Assembly: GCA_023414155.1 (NCBI GenBank)
Contig: JAEZOG010000233.1
Coordinates: 1 to 14,733, forward strand
Direction of reading: 5' to 3'
Length of the DNA: 14,733 nucleotides
DNA from: Cyanobacteria bacterium OH_CFB_184
GTDB taxonomy: Bacteria > Cyanobacteriota > Vampirovibrionia > Gastranaerophilales > Gastranaerophilaceae
In this document: positions 1-7,317 of the stretch, one piece after another
Position numbering within the stretch: the stretch's first letter is position 1
How the letters are laid out: every line of letters starts with the position of its first letter
Notes under the pieces: model-generated
What the model was told of the DNA's origin: nothing
The model's database searches: none
Seen by the model: only the letters and a program-made list of their open reading frames with translations
Made by a program: the position numbers and the translations under genes

Positions 1-747
1 GGAATTGTCTTTTTTATATTATTTGTTTCGATAGGTTTATTAATATTTTTCTTTAGAAAAAAACTTAAAGTTAATGAAGAAGAAAGATCAAAAATAGAAA
101 ATATAGATAATTCGAAAACAATAACAAACAAAAAGCTTATGTACAGATCATTAACTGTGTTGTCACTTGTAATAATAGGCTTTGTAACTCATGATATTAC
201 ACATATAGAATCTTATTTAATTGCTATGATCGGGGCAAGTTTTCTTATGATTTTTGAAAAGCCTGAGAAAATACTTCCTCACGTAGAATGGAACACTATA
301 TTTTTCTTTATAGGATTATTCATTATAATCGGTGGTTTAGAGGCCTCAGGTGGCATAGAAATATTAGCGCAATGGCTCCTAACAGTTACAAAAGGGAATG
401 AATCAGCCACAGCGATGATAATTCTTTGGGCATCAGGCATTTTATCAGGGATTATAGACAATATCCCCTATACAGCTACAATGGCGCCCTTGATATACCA
501 AATTCAGCTGGTAGAAGGTGCACAATACGCCCATCCATTATGGTGGTGTTTATCACTAGGGGCTTGTCTTGGTGGGAACATGACTTTAATCGGAGCAGCT
601 GCAAACGTTATAGTTTCAGAAACTGCAACTGCTGCAGGTCATAAAATTTCTTTCATGAAATTTTTCAAATATGGGTCTATAATAACAATAGTATCTTTAA
701 TAATGAGCTCAATTTATATTTATTTTAGATTTTTAATTAACAAATAA
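1..747 (+). CDS. ArsB/NhaD-type ion transporter, C-terminal part (5' end outside window)
   Basis: The frame is open from the first base, so this is the C-terminal 248 residues of a longer protein; the Met codon at 139 is internal. It resembles the ArsB/NhaD permeases of the ion transporter superfamily, inner-membrane secondary transporters that extrude arsenite or exchange Na+/H+. Several hydrophobic segments are separated by a charged cytoplasm-like loop (residues about 20-46). Family hallmarks are [13 protein letters not shown] (about 95-107), the [10 protein letters not shown] re-entrant motif with DNIP at about 153-156, and [16 protein letters not shown] (about 186-202), followed by AGHKISF and a last membrane helix. 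Full-length relatives have roughly 420-450 residues, so about half is missing. Substrate (arsenite, Na+ or another ion) cannot be told from this part. ruvB starts 10 nt downstream, so the two are probably co-transcribed. Confidence 0.88.
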   Translation, partial: GIVFFILFVSIGLLIFFFRKKLKVNEEERSKIENIDNSKTITNKKLMYRSLTVLSLVIIGFVTHDITHIESYLIAMIGASFLMIFEKPEKILPHVEWNTIFFFIGLFIIIGGLEASGGIEILAQWLLTVTKGNESATAMIILWASGILSGIIDNIPYTATMAPLIYQIQLVEGAQYAHPLWWCLSLGACLGGNMTLIGAAANVIVSETATAAGHKISFMKFFKYGSIITIVSLIMSSIYIYFRFLINK

Positions 748-757
748 GGAAAGAACT

Positions 758-1828
758 TTGGCAATATTTTCAGATGACGATAACAAGATAGAAAAAAGTA
801 AAAACAGAGAAGAAATAACTTCTCAAAAAATAGACTACGATATGTCTTTTGAAAACAACATCAGACCTAAAACTTTTGACGAGTATCTAGGTCAAAGTTC
901 TATTAAATCAACACTAAAAATCTCGATAGAAGCAGCAAAAAGAAGAGAATTACCAATCGATCACTTGTTGTTTTACGGACCTCCCGGCTTGGGAAAAACA
1001 ACACTAGCAGGTGTTATTGCAAACGAAATGGGCTCAAGTATAAAAATAACTTCAGCTCCAGCTCTTGAAAGACCAAGAGATATTATCGGGATACTTATGT
1101 CACTAAAAGGTGGAGAAGTCCTGTTTATCGATGAAATACACAGACTTAATAAAATTGCAGAAGAAATACTCTACCCTGCAATGGAAGACTTTTACCTGGA
1201 TATGAACACAGGCAAAGGTCAAAGTGTAAAAACTCTTAGGGTTCCAGTTCCAAAATTTACTTTAATCGGCGCTACAACAAAAGCAGGCGCACTCTCAGGC
1301 CCACTAAGAGATAGATTCGGCATAATACATAGATTAGAGTTCTATAATACAGAAGAACTTACTGAAGTTGTTTTAAGAACTGCAAAAATACTAGATATTC
1401 AAATATCTATCGAAGGAGCAAAAGCAATTGCCAGAAGATCAAGAGGCACTCCAAGAATAGCAAACAGACTTATTAAAAGAGTAAGCGATTACGCATTAGT
1501 TAAATTCGATGGAAAAATTGATGAAGTTATTGCAAATGAAGCGCTAGACACTTTAAAAATAGACAAATACGGCTTAGATAACACCGATAGAAGCCTTATG
1601 AAACTAATCGTCGAGAAATACGACGGAGGACCTGTTGGTATAGAAACTCTATCTGCCGCACTTGGTGAAGATTCAAAAACAATTGAAGATGTTTATGAAC
1701 CATACCTGCTTCAAGAAGGTTTTATTCAAAGAACTCCAAGAGGCAGAAAAATAACTTCTTTTGCTTGCAAATGCTTGGGATACAAGCATATAAATCTTCA
1801 ACAAAACTTGTTTGAAGAAGTAAATTAA
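758..1828 (+). CDS. ruvB: Holliday junction branch migration helicase RuvB
   Basis: RuvB is the hexameric AAA+ motor that, with RuvA, drives branch migration of Holliday junctions in recombination and repair. The 356-residue protein has the N-terminal [11 protein letters not shown] motif (36-46), Walker A GPPGLGKT (74-81), Walker B LFIDEIHR (122-129), the sensor-1/arginine-finger stretch [16 protein letters not shown] (171-188), the sensor-2 motif GTPR (230-233) and a C-terminal winged helix with DGGPVG.ETL and RTPRGR. The start is TTG at 758, supported by AAGGA about 7 nt upstream; the next Met (residue 29) would remove part of the N-terminal segment. The C-terminus runs about 20 residues past RTPRGRKIT, making it slightly longer than usual. 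ruvA and ruvC are not adjacent. The stop overlaps the stop of the convergent gene by four bases. Confidence 0.97.
   Translation: MAIFSDDDNKIEKSKNREEITSQKIDYDMSFENNIRPKTFDEYLGQSSIKSTLKISIEAAKRRELPIDHLLFYGPPGLGKTTLAGVIANEMGSSIKITSAPALERPRDIIGILMSLKGGEVLFIDEIHRLNKIAEEILYPAMEDFYLDMNTGKGQSVKTLRVPVPKFTLIGATTKAGALSGPLRDRFGIIHRLEFYNTEELTEVVLRTAKILDIQISIEGAKAIARRSRGTPRIANRLIKRVSDYALVKFDGKIDEVIANEALDTLKIDKYGLDNTDRSLMKLIVEKYDGGPVGIETLSAALGEDSKTIEDVYEPYLLQEGFIQRTPRGRKITSFACKCLGYKHINLQQNLFEEVN
1796..1817 (+). terminator. possible hairpin at the 3' end of ruvB (weak)
   Basis: Inside the last codons of ruvB, CTTCAACAA (1796-1804) can pair with TTG-T-TTGAAG (1808-1817) around a 3-base loop, giving 9 pairs with one bulged T. 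The nearest U-rich run (1831-1837) begins about 13 bases after the stem and the other strand has no T-tract, so this is not a textbook intrinsic terminator. It is the only visible structure that could end transcription between ruvB and the convergent gene. Confidence 0.25.
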
Positions 1829-2277
1829 TCTATTTTTATCTTGAAAACAGCCTTTTTAACAGAAGTTTGTTCACCAACTGCAATCGATGGCATATGAGCA
1901 TCTTGCGGGAAGAATATAAAGAATTTATCAGGTGTAGCAGTTAGAAATTCAACTTCTCCGATTAAAAATTCAATATCTTTTTCTTCATCATAAAACGAAT
2001 ATTGTTGAGTATATTGAATTGGGCAGTATCCGATTTTTTCAGTGCCTGAAATTAGAATTTGAACATCAATATATTTTTTATGTGCTTCAGGTTTAGCAGT
2101 CTCTTCTAGCTTTGTTGTGTACTCTTGAACAGATAAATACACATTGTTTCCATCTATTTCATGCCTGCCGACTTCAAGATTTTCAAGCAAGTTGTTCAAC
2201 AAAAAATTGTTAACAATTTCAAATCTTTTATGTAATTTTACATATTCTTTGAAGTTTACTAAGTTATCTAAAATCAT
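1825..2277 (-). CDS. YhcH/YjgK/YiaL (NanQ-like) family cupin protein
   Basis: A 150-residue protein of the YhcH/YjgK/YiaL family (DUF386), small soluble cupin-fold proteins that bind a metal ion. Visible family features are E64-x-H66 followed by D71-x-Q73, and FFPQDAHMP with H128, then the C-terminal VKKAVFKI strand (140-147). The E. coli member YhcH (NanQ) is an anomerase for sialic acid and others act in sugar metabolism, but no sialic acid or sugar genes lie beside this one, so the substrate is unknown. Length is typical. The ATG is preceded by AGGAGA at a good distance and by a recognisable promoter. It runs convergently to ruvB and divergently from the small gene at 2417, so it is probably monocistronic. 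Confidence 0.9.
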   Translation of the reverse strand: MILDNLVNFKEYVKLHKRFEIVNNFLLNNLLENLEVGRHEIDGNNVYLSVQEYTTKLEETAKPEAHKKYIDVQILISGTEKIGYCPIQYTQQYSFYDEEKDIEFLIGEVEFLTATPDKFFIFFPQDAHMPSIAVGEQTSVKKAVFKIKID

Positions 2278-2307
2278 TGCAGTTCTCCTCTTGAAAGTAT
2301 TTTAAGC

Positions 2308-2336
2308 ATTCTAATTTAAATTCAAAAAATTTACAA
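2308..2336 (-). promoter_or_regulatory. sigma70-type promoter for the YhcH-family gene
   Basis: On the minus strand, TTGTAA (2336-2331) is followed after exactly 17 bases by TAGAAT (2313-2308). Transcription would start near 2301, leaving a leader of about 24 nt that carries the AGGAGA Shine-Dalgarno. Confidence 0.6.
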
Positions 2337-2416
2337 TTGTTAAATGTTTTTTTACAAATAGGCAATATTAAAACTAAAAAATACTTTATTAATGTAAGTC
2401 TAGGTGAGGAAAATAA

Positions 2417-2620
2417 ATGAACGAACGAGAATTAAACACTATTATGGGGGTTATTTCAGATCCAGAGAAAAACGTTTATGATCTGAAAGACAGAAAAAAT
2501 GTAGAAGAAATTCAGAGAATAATTAGAATATTTGATATTTCTCATGAACAAGAAATTAAACACAAATTATTTTCTATTAAAAATTTAGCAACATTTAAGT
2601 TAGTACTAAGCAACAATTAA
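2417..2620 (+). CDS. small protein of unknown function (67 aa)
   Basis: A short gene with an ATG start and a GTGAGGA Shine-Dalgarno about 6 nt upstream. The product is soluble, charged and without cysteine, tryptophan, signal peptide or membrane segment. It looks mainly alpha-helical: residues 24-38 (DLKDRKNVEEIQRII) and 43-60 have helix-like patterning with alternating charged and Ile/Leu positions. I do not recognise a family. The good ribosome binding site, native-looking codon use and its own upstream region (2278-2416) argue that it is real rather than a chance frame. Its TAA overlaps the stop of the convergent acetyltransferase gene. A promoter is not clear: TTTACA at 2351-2356 with TAAAAA at 2375-2380 is the best but poor candidate. 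Confidence 0.6.
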   Translation: MNERELNTIMGVISDPEKNVYDLKDRKNVEEIQRIIRIFDISHEQEIKHKLFSIKNLATFKLVLSNN

Positions 2621-3606
2621 CGAACAGGTTTATAAGCTTGAGGATAACTATAATCCTCTTTAAAACCTATTGAACGATACATTTTTACAGCAGGGTAATT
2701 ATCAGTATCTACTGAAGCATTAATTTCTATTAATGGAAGACCTTTGTTAAACGCTGAATTAATGATATTTTCAGTACAAGTTTTAAGAAGAAGCTTACTG
2801 AATCCTCTTGCTCTATACTTCTTATCAACTGCAACTAATGGAAGATTAGCTATTTTTTGATTAGTTAGATTTGCAAAGCAGAACCCGACCGGTTTATCTT
2901 TGTAAAGAAGCACTTTTGTTTCTTGAGCAAGAAATTCACCGTAAATACCTTTTGTTATTTTCTCTATAATGTCAGCTGTACCGTTTAAAGACTTGAATCT
3001 TGTATCAAACAACGCATCAGTTTTGTCTTTAAATGAACTATGAATGATTTCAATTGCTTTATCGTAATATATAGAATTCCAATCAGTTATTGAGAATGGT
3101 TCTTCTAACTTAGGAAGCTCTAAATTCTTTAGAATTTTGATACTATTGATATTTGATAGCGAAAATCTAACTACAGAATGTCCGATAAGCTTAAATCCGT
3201 AGTGAGTTATTTCTCTTACAAAATCTGCTTGTTTGCCTAGCATTGGGTACACTGTAACTTTTTCGTGAGAAATATCTTTGGTTAATTCTATAAACTTCTC
3301 TATCAATAAGCGTCTTTTGTGATTGATATTTTCATCACCCACACAATGGATTATATTTAATTCTAATGCTTCTGAGATAACTGTCGTATAAGCTAAAAAT
3401 GCTGTAGGAATATTATCTTCCATCAATACTAAACACTTAATCAGCTCATCTTTGACTGAAGCGACAAAATCATCATAGCTAAGCGGTTCTAGTTCAAATT
3501 TATAATCTTCAAAAGCTTTTTGTCTAAAGTCGTTGTATACTCCATTAAAAATCATATAATGATTTTCATTATATTCTTCGACTGAATAGATTAAAATATT
3601 TGCCAT
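2617..3606 (-). CDS. tandem-domain GNAT acetyltransferase in the rib operon
   Basis: A 329-residue protein whose C-terminal half is a GNAT N-acetyltransferase, an enzyme class that moves acetyl from acetyl-CoA to an amine. Motif A is LPLVAVDKKYRARGFSKLLL (255-274), with the R265-x-x-G268-x-S270 pyrophosphate loop; the usual last Gly/Ala is Ser. Motif B is NYPAVKMYRSIGF (303-315). The N-terminal half seems to be a second, degenerate GNAT fold: strand LVLMEDNIPTAFLAYT (59-74), a helix after HKRRLL (96-101) and ITHYGFKLIG (133-142), without the acetyl-CoA loop. The gene starts 14 nt after ribBA on the same strand, so it is probably the third gene of ribE-ribBA-GNAT. The substrate is unknown. The ATG has GGAG about 9 nt upstream. 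Confidence 0.85.
   Translation of the reverse strand: MANILIYSVEEYNENHYMIFNGVYNDFRQKAFEDYKFELEPLSYDDFVASVKDELIKCLVLMEDNIPTAFLAYTTVISEALELNIIHCVGDENINHKRRLLIEKFIELTKDISHEKVTVYPMLGKQADFVREITHYGFKLIGHSVVRFSLSNINSIKILKNLELPKLEEPFSITDWNSIYYDKAIEIIHSSFKDKTDALFDTRFKSLNGTADIIEKITKGIYGEFLAQETKVLLYKDKPVGFCFANLTNQKIANLPLVAVDKKYRARGFSKLLLKTCTENIINSAFNKGLPLIEINASVDTDNYPAVKMYRSIGFKEDYSYPQAYKPVR
2640..2658 (+). terminator. possible weak terminator of the 67-aa gene
   Basis: GAGGAT (2640-2645) pairs perfectly with ATCCTC (2653-2658) around a 7-base loop and is followed by TTT. It begins 20 nt after the stop of the 67-residue gene and lies inside the 3' end of the opposing acetyltransferase gene. The U-run is only three bases, so termination would be inefficient. 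Confidence 0.3.
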
Positions 3607-3620
3607 TCGTGAACTCCAGC

Positions 3621-4847
3621 TTATAGACTAATTAAATGTTCCATTTTTTCTGCTTTGGTTGTTATGTATTTTTCGTTATAAGAATTGATTTCGCACTTTA
3701 GTGCAACTCTTTCAACGATTTCTAAACCATAACCATTTAAAGCAATAATTTTTTTAGGGTTATTTGTTATAAGTTTAAACTTTGTATAACCGATATCTAA
3801 AAGGATTTGAGCACCAATACCATAGTTTCTCAAGTCAGGCTCAAAACCAAGTGATACATTTGCTTCAATAGTGTCCTGTCCTTTTTCTTGAAGGTTATAG
3901 GCTTTTATCTTATTAACTAAACCTATTCCTCTGCCTTCGTGACCTCTGATATAGATAACTGCGCCTCTTCCGTAATCATTGATTGCAAGAAGTGCATCTT
4001 CCAATTGTGAACGGCAATCGCATCTTAAACTATGGAAAACATCTCCTGTTAAACATTCGCTGTGCATTCTTACAAGAGGGATTTTATCACTTCCATCGTC
4101 TTTTATTATGGCGATTTGATCTTCGCCTGAAAGATGATTTATGTATCCATAAACCTTAAATTCACCAAACTGAGTCGGCATATTTGCAATAGCTTCACGT
4201 TTTACAAATTTTTCTTTTGAAAGTCTATATTTGATTAACTGTGCAGATGTTATGAATTTCAAATTATGTTTTTTAGCAAAAATCATCAAATCATTGCGTC
4301 TTGCCATTGTGCCATCTTCATTTAATATTTCACAGATTACAGCAGCTGGATTAAGACCTGCTGCTTTCATCAAATCAACAGAAGCCTCAGTGTGACCAAC
4401 TCTTTCAAGCACCCCACCTTTTTTTGCGATAAGAGGGAATATATGACCCGGTTTTCTAAAGTCTTCAGAAGAAGCATCATCTTTGATTGCAACTTGTATT
4501 GTTTTAGCTCTATCAAAAGAAGATATACCAGTTGTTACACCATATTTTGGATCAGCATCAATAGACTGAGTGAATGCTGTTTTCTTAGAATCGGTATTAT
4601 TTTCGACCATTTCGGTCAAATCAAGAGAAGCAGCTTTTTCAGGGGTGATGGTTAAGCAGACTAAACCTCTGCAATTTTTCACCATAAAGTTGATATCTTC
4701 TGCGGTTACTTTTTCTGCAGCAATTATGACATCGCCTTCATTTTCACGATCCTCGTCATCAGCGACGATAACCATTTTTCCTAATTTTAAATCTTCTATT
4801 GCCTCTTCAATTGTATTGAATTGGACTTCAATATCACTATCAAACAT
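3621..4847 (-). CDS. ribBA: bifunctional 3,4-dihydroxy-2-butanone-4-phosphate synthase / GTP cyclohydrolase II
   Basis: RibBA supplies both precursors of riboflavin. The N-terminal domain (about 8-208) makes 3,4-dihydroxy-2-butanone 4-phosphate from ribulose 5-phosphate; the C-terminal domain (about 212-405) opens GTP to a diaminopyrimidine. DHBP synthase motifs are DDEDRENEGD (30-39, acidic metal site), RKPGHIFPL (131-139) and HTEASVD (152-158). GTP cyclohydrolase II motifs are HSECLTGDVF with zinc ligands C265, C276 and C278, RGHEGRGIGL (301-310) and DLRNYGIGAQIL (338-349). Both active sites look intact and 408 residues is normal for the fusion. Only two bases separate it from the upstream ribE stop and no strong Shine-Dalgarno precedes it, so translation is probably coupled to ribE. 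ribD and ribH are not in the window. Confidence 0.97.
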   Translation of the reverse strand: MFDSDIEVQFNTIEEAIEDLKLGKMVIVADDEDRENEGDVIIAAEKVTAEDINFMVKNCRGLVCLTITPEKAASLDLTEMVENNTDSKKTAFTQSIDADPKYGVTTGISSFDRAKTIQVAIKDDASSEDFRKPGHIFPLIAKKGGVLERVGHTEASVDLMKAAGLNPAAVICEILNEDGTMARRNDLMIFAKKHNLKFITSAQLIKYRLSKEKFVKREAIANMPTQFGEFKVYGYINHLSGEDQIAIIKDDGSDKIPLVRMHSECLTGDVFHSLRCDCRSQLEDALLAINDYGRGAVIYIRGHEGRGIGLVNKIKAYNLQEKGQDTIEANVSLGFEPDLRNYGIGAQILLDIGYTKFKLITNNPKKIIALNGYGLEIVERVALKCEINSYNEKYITTKAEKMEHLISL

Positions 4848-4849
4848 CT

Positions 4850-5503
4850 TTATATAAAACCATTCTCTTTTAATAAATTTTCGTCGATTTTACCATCTTT
4901 GCTAGTATCATTATTGTTCAATAATAAAATTTTTTCAACATATTTGCCGATAATATCGGTTTCAATGTTAACTAAATCGCCAATTTTTAACTCTGATAAA
5001 TTTGTTTCTTGAATGGTGATAGGAATTATAGTCACAGAAAATATTTTATCTTTTATATCAGATATTGTTAAGCTAATGCCATTAATAGCGACACTGCCTT
5101 TATATACCATATATTTTTCAAAAGGACCTTGTATTTCAAAAGAAAGTTTCTTTGAAAACCCTTCATCAGATACAGAAATGTACTTGGCGATACAATCAAT
5201 GTGGCCGCTGACAAGATGACCGTCTAATCTTTGATTAAGTGTCAACGCTCTTTCAAGATTAACTTTTTTACCGCTTTTTACAGAAGAAAAAGTCGTTACT
5301 TTTAAGGTTTCTTGAGATAGTTCAGTTGTGAAGCAATTACTACCAATAGAAACAACGCTTTGACATACACCGTCAACGCAAATGCTGTCGCCTATTTTTA
5401 CATCGCCTAATATTTTTTTGCAAGAAATAGTTAAAACGCAACCTGAAGAGGATGTATTGATGCCTGTAATTATGCCTGTTTCTTCGATTAAACCTGTAAA
5501 CAT
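4850..5503 (-). CDS. ribE: riboflavin synthase, alpha subunit
   Basis: Riboflavin synthase dismutates two molecules of 6,7-dimethyl-8-ribityllumazine into riboflavin and a pyrimidine. The 217 residues form the usual two lumazine-binding repeats: repeat 1 from MFTGLIEETG (1-10) with GDSICVDGVCQSV (38-50), and repeat 2 from GHLVSGHID (95-103) with KGSVAINGISLTI (135-147). In repeat 1 the usual GVCLTV reads GVCQSV. The last 20 or so residues are a charged tail beyond the normal end. MFTGLIEE is the canonical N-terminus, which fixes the start at 5503 although the best Shine-Dalgarno lies too far upstream (see the separate entry). First gene of the minus-strand ribE-ribBA-GNAT operon, divergent from folK. 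The leader is too short for an FMN riboswitch. The symbol ribC or ribE is used for this enzyme depending on organism. Confidence 0.96.
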   Translation of the reverse strand: MFTGLIEETGIITGINTSSSGCVLTISCKKILGDVKIGDSICVDGVCQSVVSIGSNCFTTELSQETLKVTTFSSVKSGKKVNLERALTLNQRLDGHLVSGHIDCIAKYISVSDEGFSKKLSFEIQGPFEKYMVYKGSVAINGISLTISDIKDKIFSVTIIPITIQETNLSELKIGDLVNIETDIIGKYVEKILLLNNNDTSKDGKIDENLLKENGFI

Positions 5504-5533
5504 AAAGATACTTTATCATAAAATATCCTCCAT
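5504..5533 (-). promoter_or_regulatory. ribE translation start region with misplaced Shine-Dalgarno and small hairpin
   Basis: On the minus strand a perfect GGAGG (5531-5527) lies 23 nt from the ribE ATG at 5503, too far for normal initiation, but exactly 7 nt from another ATG (5519-5517) in a different frame. Between them ATAAAG (5516-5511) can pair with CTTTAT (5507-5502) around a 3-base loop, so the first bases of the ribE start codon lie in the stem. The closest weak purine run for ribE itself is AAAG within that stem. This layout could limit or regulate ribE initiation. Confidence 0.5.
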
Positions 5534-5543
5534 TTAAACCGTA

Positions 5544-5576
5544 TTGCTTGTAAAACTACATAAAAGATAATAAAAT
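5544..5576 (+). promoter_or_regulatory. promoter region for folK
   Basis: Two overlapping sigma70-like arrangements can be read. TTGTAA (5548-5553) is 17 bases from TAAAAT (5571-5576), and TTGCTT (5544-5549) is 16 bases from GATAAT (5566-5571). Either would give a very short leader, starting near 5578-5583, just before the AGGAG at 5585-5589. Confidence 0.5.
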
Positions 5577-5594
5577 AATATTGAAGGAGCTATG

Positions 5595-6104
5595 ATGGCA
5601 ATAGCATATTTATGTCTAGGTTCTAACATTGAGAATAGGGTAACATTCATACAACAAGCGACAGGTTTGCTTGTTGAGTCTGAACACGTAAAAATAATAA
5701 GAAGTTCGACTATTTATGAAACTGAGCCCTGGGGAAATAAAGATCAAAAATGGTTCTTAAATGCAGTAATTGAGGTCAAAACAAAATTATCTCCACAAGA
5801 ATTATTGGATTTATGCCTTGATGTTGAAACAAAACTTGGAAGAACAAGAGACGAGAATACAAAGTGGGGAGCTCGAAACATAGATATAGATATCCTTCTT
5901 TACAATGAAGACATCATCAGAGAAGATAATCTGACTATTCCACACAAGCATATGCACGAAAGAGCTTTTGTACTCGTGCCTTTACTAGAGCTTATTCCAG
6001 ATTATATTCACCCTGTAAAAAACAAGTCGCTCATCGACTTGTACGAAGAAATAGAATGCCCGGAAGACATCTACTTATATGGAACAAGATTTGAAGCAGA
6101 ATAA
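5595..6104 (+). CDS. folK: 6-hydroxymethyl-7,8-dihydropterin pyrophosphokinase (HPPK)
   Basis: HPPK transfers pyrophosphate from ATP to 6-hydroxymethyl-7,8-dihydropterin, the step before dihydropteroate synthase in folate synthesis. The protein has the N-terminal LCLGSN motif (GSN at 9-11), YETEPWG (41-47), FLNAV (54-58) and the HPPK signature WGARNIDIDIL (91-101), whose D97 and D99 are the magnesium-binding aspartates. The signature normally reads WGPR; here Pro is replaced by Ala. Length (169 aa) is typical. Two ATGs lie in tandem at 5592 and 5595. AGGAG at 5585-5589 is only 2 nt from the first but 5 nt from the second, so I prefer 5595; the difference is one residue. folP and folB are not adjacent. 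The 3' end overlaps the next gene by 26 nt. Confidence 0.95.
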   Translation: MAIAYLCLGSNIENRVTFIQQATGLLVESEHVKIIRSSTIYETEPWGNKDQKWFLNAVIEVKTKLSPQELLDLCLDVETKLGRTRDENTKWGARNIDIDILLYNEDIIREDNLTIPHKHMHERAFVLVPLLELIPDYIHPVKNKSLIDLYEEIECPEDIYLYGTRFEAE

Positions 6105-7314
6105 AGAAAAAATAGCGATAATAGGAGCAGGTCCCGCCGGCTCACTTGCAGCTATATTTCTCGCACAAACTAAAAAGTTTGATGTGACTCTTTTCGATGC
6201 AAAAGAACCACTATCGACTCTATTACCGACAGGTGGCGGAAGATGCAATATAACTTACTTTGAAACTGACTACACAGAACTTGTAAAACACTATCCTAGA
6301 GGAGAAAAGTTCTTATTATCTATATTTTCAAAATTCAATTCTTTAGACACGATTCAAGTTTTTGAAGAAATGGGAATAAGCACCTTTGTGCAAGAAGACT
6401 CAAGAGTTTTTCCTGTATGTGAAAGTTCAAAAGAAGTCGCTTCAATACTTAGATACCTTCTAAAAAAATACAAAATCAACTTAATAAAAGAAAATGTTGA
6501 AGAATTATCTTATGAAAACAATATGTTTCTGTTAAGTACTAAAAGCCACAAGCACAAGTACTTCCATAAAACAATTATATCGACTGGGGGCAAGGGTTCA
6601 GGGTTTGAACTTGCAAGAAAACTCGGACATAAAATAATTGACCTTAAAGCAGCACTAACACCACTAAAAATTTCGGATGAAAGGTTTTATTCTTTATCTG
6701 GGCTAACGCTTGAAGATGTTGAAGTAAAAGCTTTTTATAAAGGCAAAGAAGTCTCTAAAACATACGGAAATATCCTATTCACTCATAAAGCATTGTCTGG
6801 ACCTGCAATCTACAGGATATCATCACTTTGCGCCTATCAAGAATATAATAAAAATAATCCGCTAACTCTTAAAATAAAAATTTCAAATCTAACTGAAGAT
6901 GAGTTGAACCTGTATATAAAAGAAACAATTGAGTTGCATCCAAAGAAAAATCTGAAAAATGTTTTTTCGAAAATTGCACCAAAAAGCCTTATAGAAGTAA
7001 TTTTGAACATAAATAATATTGATCCTGAAAAAGAAATTACCCATCTATCAAAAAATGAGAGAAATTTTATAATTAAAAATCTGCTTGAGTTTGAACTTCA
7101 CGCTATAGACAAAATCCAAGGTGAAGAAATAGTTACTGCAGGCGGGATTTGCCTAGATGAAATAAACAGTAAAAATATGGAATCCAAAATCAAAAAAGGA
7201 TTATATTTCTGCGGTGAAGTAATAAATGTAGACGGATATACAGGTGGTTTCAACCTGCAAAACTGTTGGTCTACAGCATTTGTTTGCGCTGAAGGTATAA
7301 GCGAAAATTTTTAA
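6079..7314 (+). CDS. BaiN/HI0933-like FAD-dependent oxidoreductase
   Basis: A 411-residue flavoprotein of the HI0933/YhiN/BaiN family, which has a Rossmann FAD domain with an inserted lid domain. Visible are the dinucleotide-binding GAGPAG (16-21), GGGRCNIT (52-59), a second FAD contact around STGGKGSGFELA (168-179), LFTHKALSGPAI (233-244), TAGGI (353-357) and the C-terminal FAD motif CGEVINVDGYTGGFNLQ (378-394). Relatives usually end in NLQxAWSTG; here it is NLQNCWSTA. BaiN from clostridia was linked to bile acid 7-dehydroxylation, but most members have no proven substrate and I assign none. The start at 6079 lies inside folK (26 nt overlap) with only a weak GGAAG about 12 nt upstream, suggesting translational coupling. 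The convergent gene begins three bases after the stop, with no terminator hairpin in between. Confidence 0.9.
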   Translation: MEQDLKQNKEKIAIIGAGPAGSLAAIFLAQTKKFDVTLFDAKEPLSTLLPTGGGRCNITYFETDYTELVKHYPRGEKFLLSIFSKFNSLDTIQVFEEMGISTFVQEDSRVFPVCESSKEVASILRYLLKKYKINLIKENVEELSYENNMFLLSTKSHKHKYFHKTIISTGGKGSGFELARKLGHKIIDLKAALTPLKISDERFYSLSGLTLEDVEVKAFYKGKEVSKTYGNILFTHKALSGPAIYRISSLCAYQEYNKNNPLTLKIKISNLTEDELNLYIKETIELHPKKNLKNVFSKIAPKSLIEVILNINNIDPEKEITHLSKNERNFIIKNLLEFELHAIDKIQGEEIVTAGGICLDEINSKNMESKIKKGLYFCGEVINVDGYTGGFNLQNCWSTAFVCAEGISENF

Positions 7315-7317
7315 TTT

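Noticed and set aside
139..141. ATG at 139 as the start of the transporter
   Set aside because: The frame is open to base 1 with a further hydrophobic segment upstream, and the family needs about 200 more N-terminal residues.
4392..5219. Open plus-strand frames antisense to ribBA and ribE
   Set aside because: They lie opposite strongly conserved enzymes, lack Shine-Dalgarno sites and recognisable motifs, and reflect low stop density on the reverse of coding DNA.
5504..5591. FMN riboswitch upstream of ribE
   Set aside because: The region is under 100 nt, is shared with divergent folK, and lacks the conserved multi-helix core expected of an RFN element.
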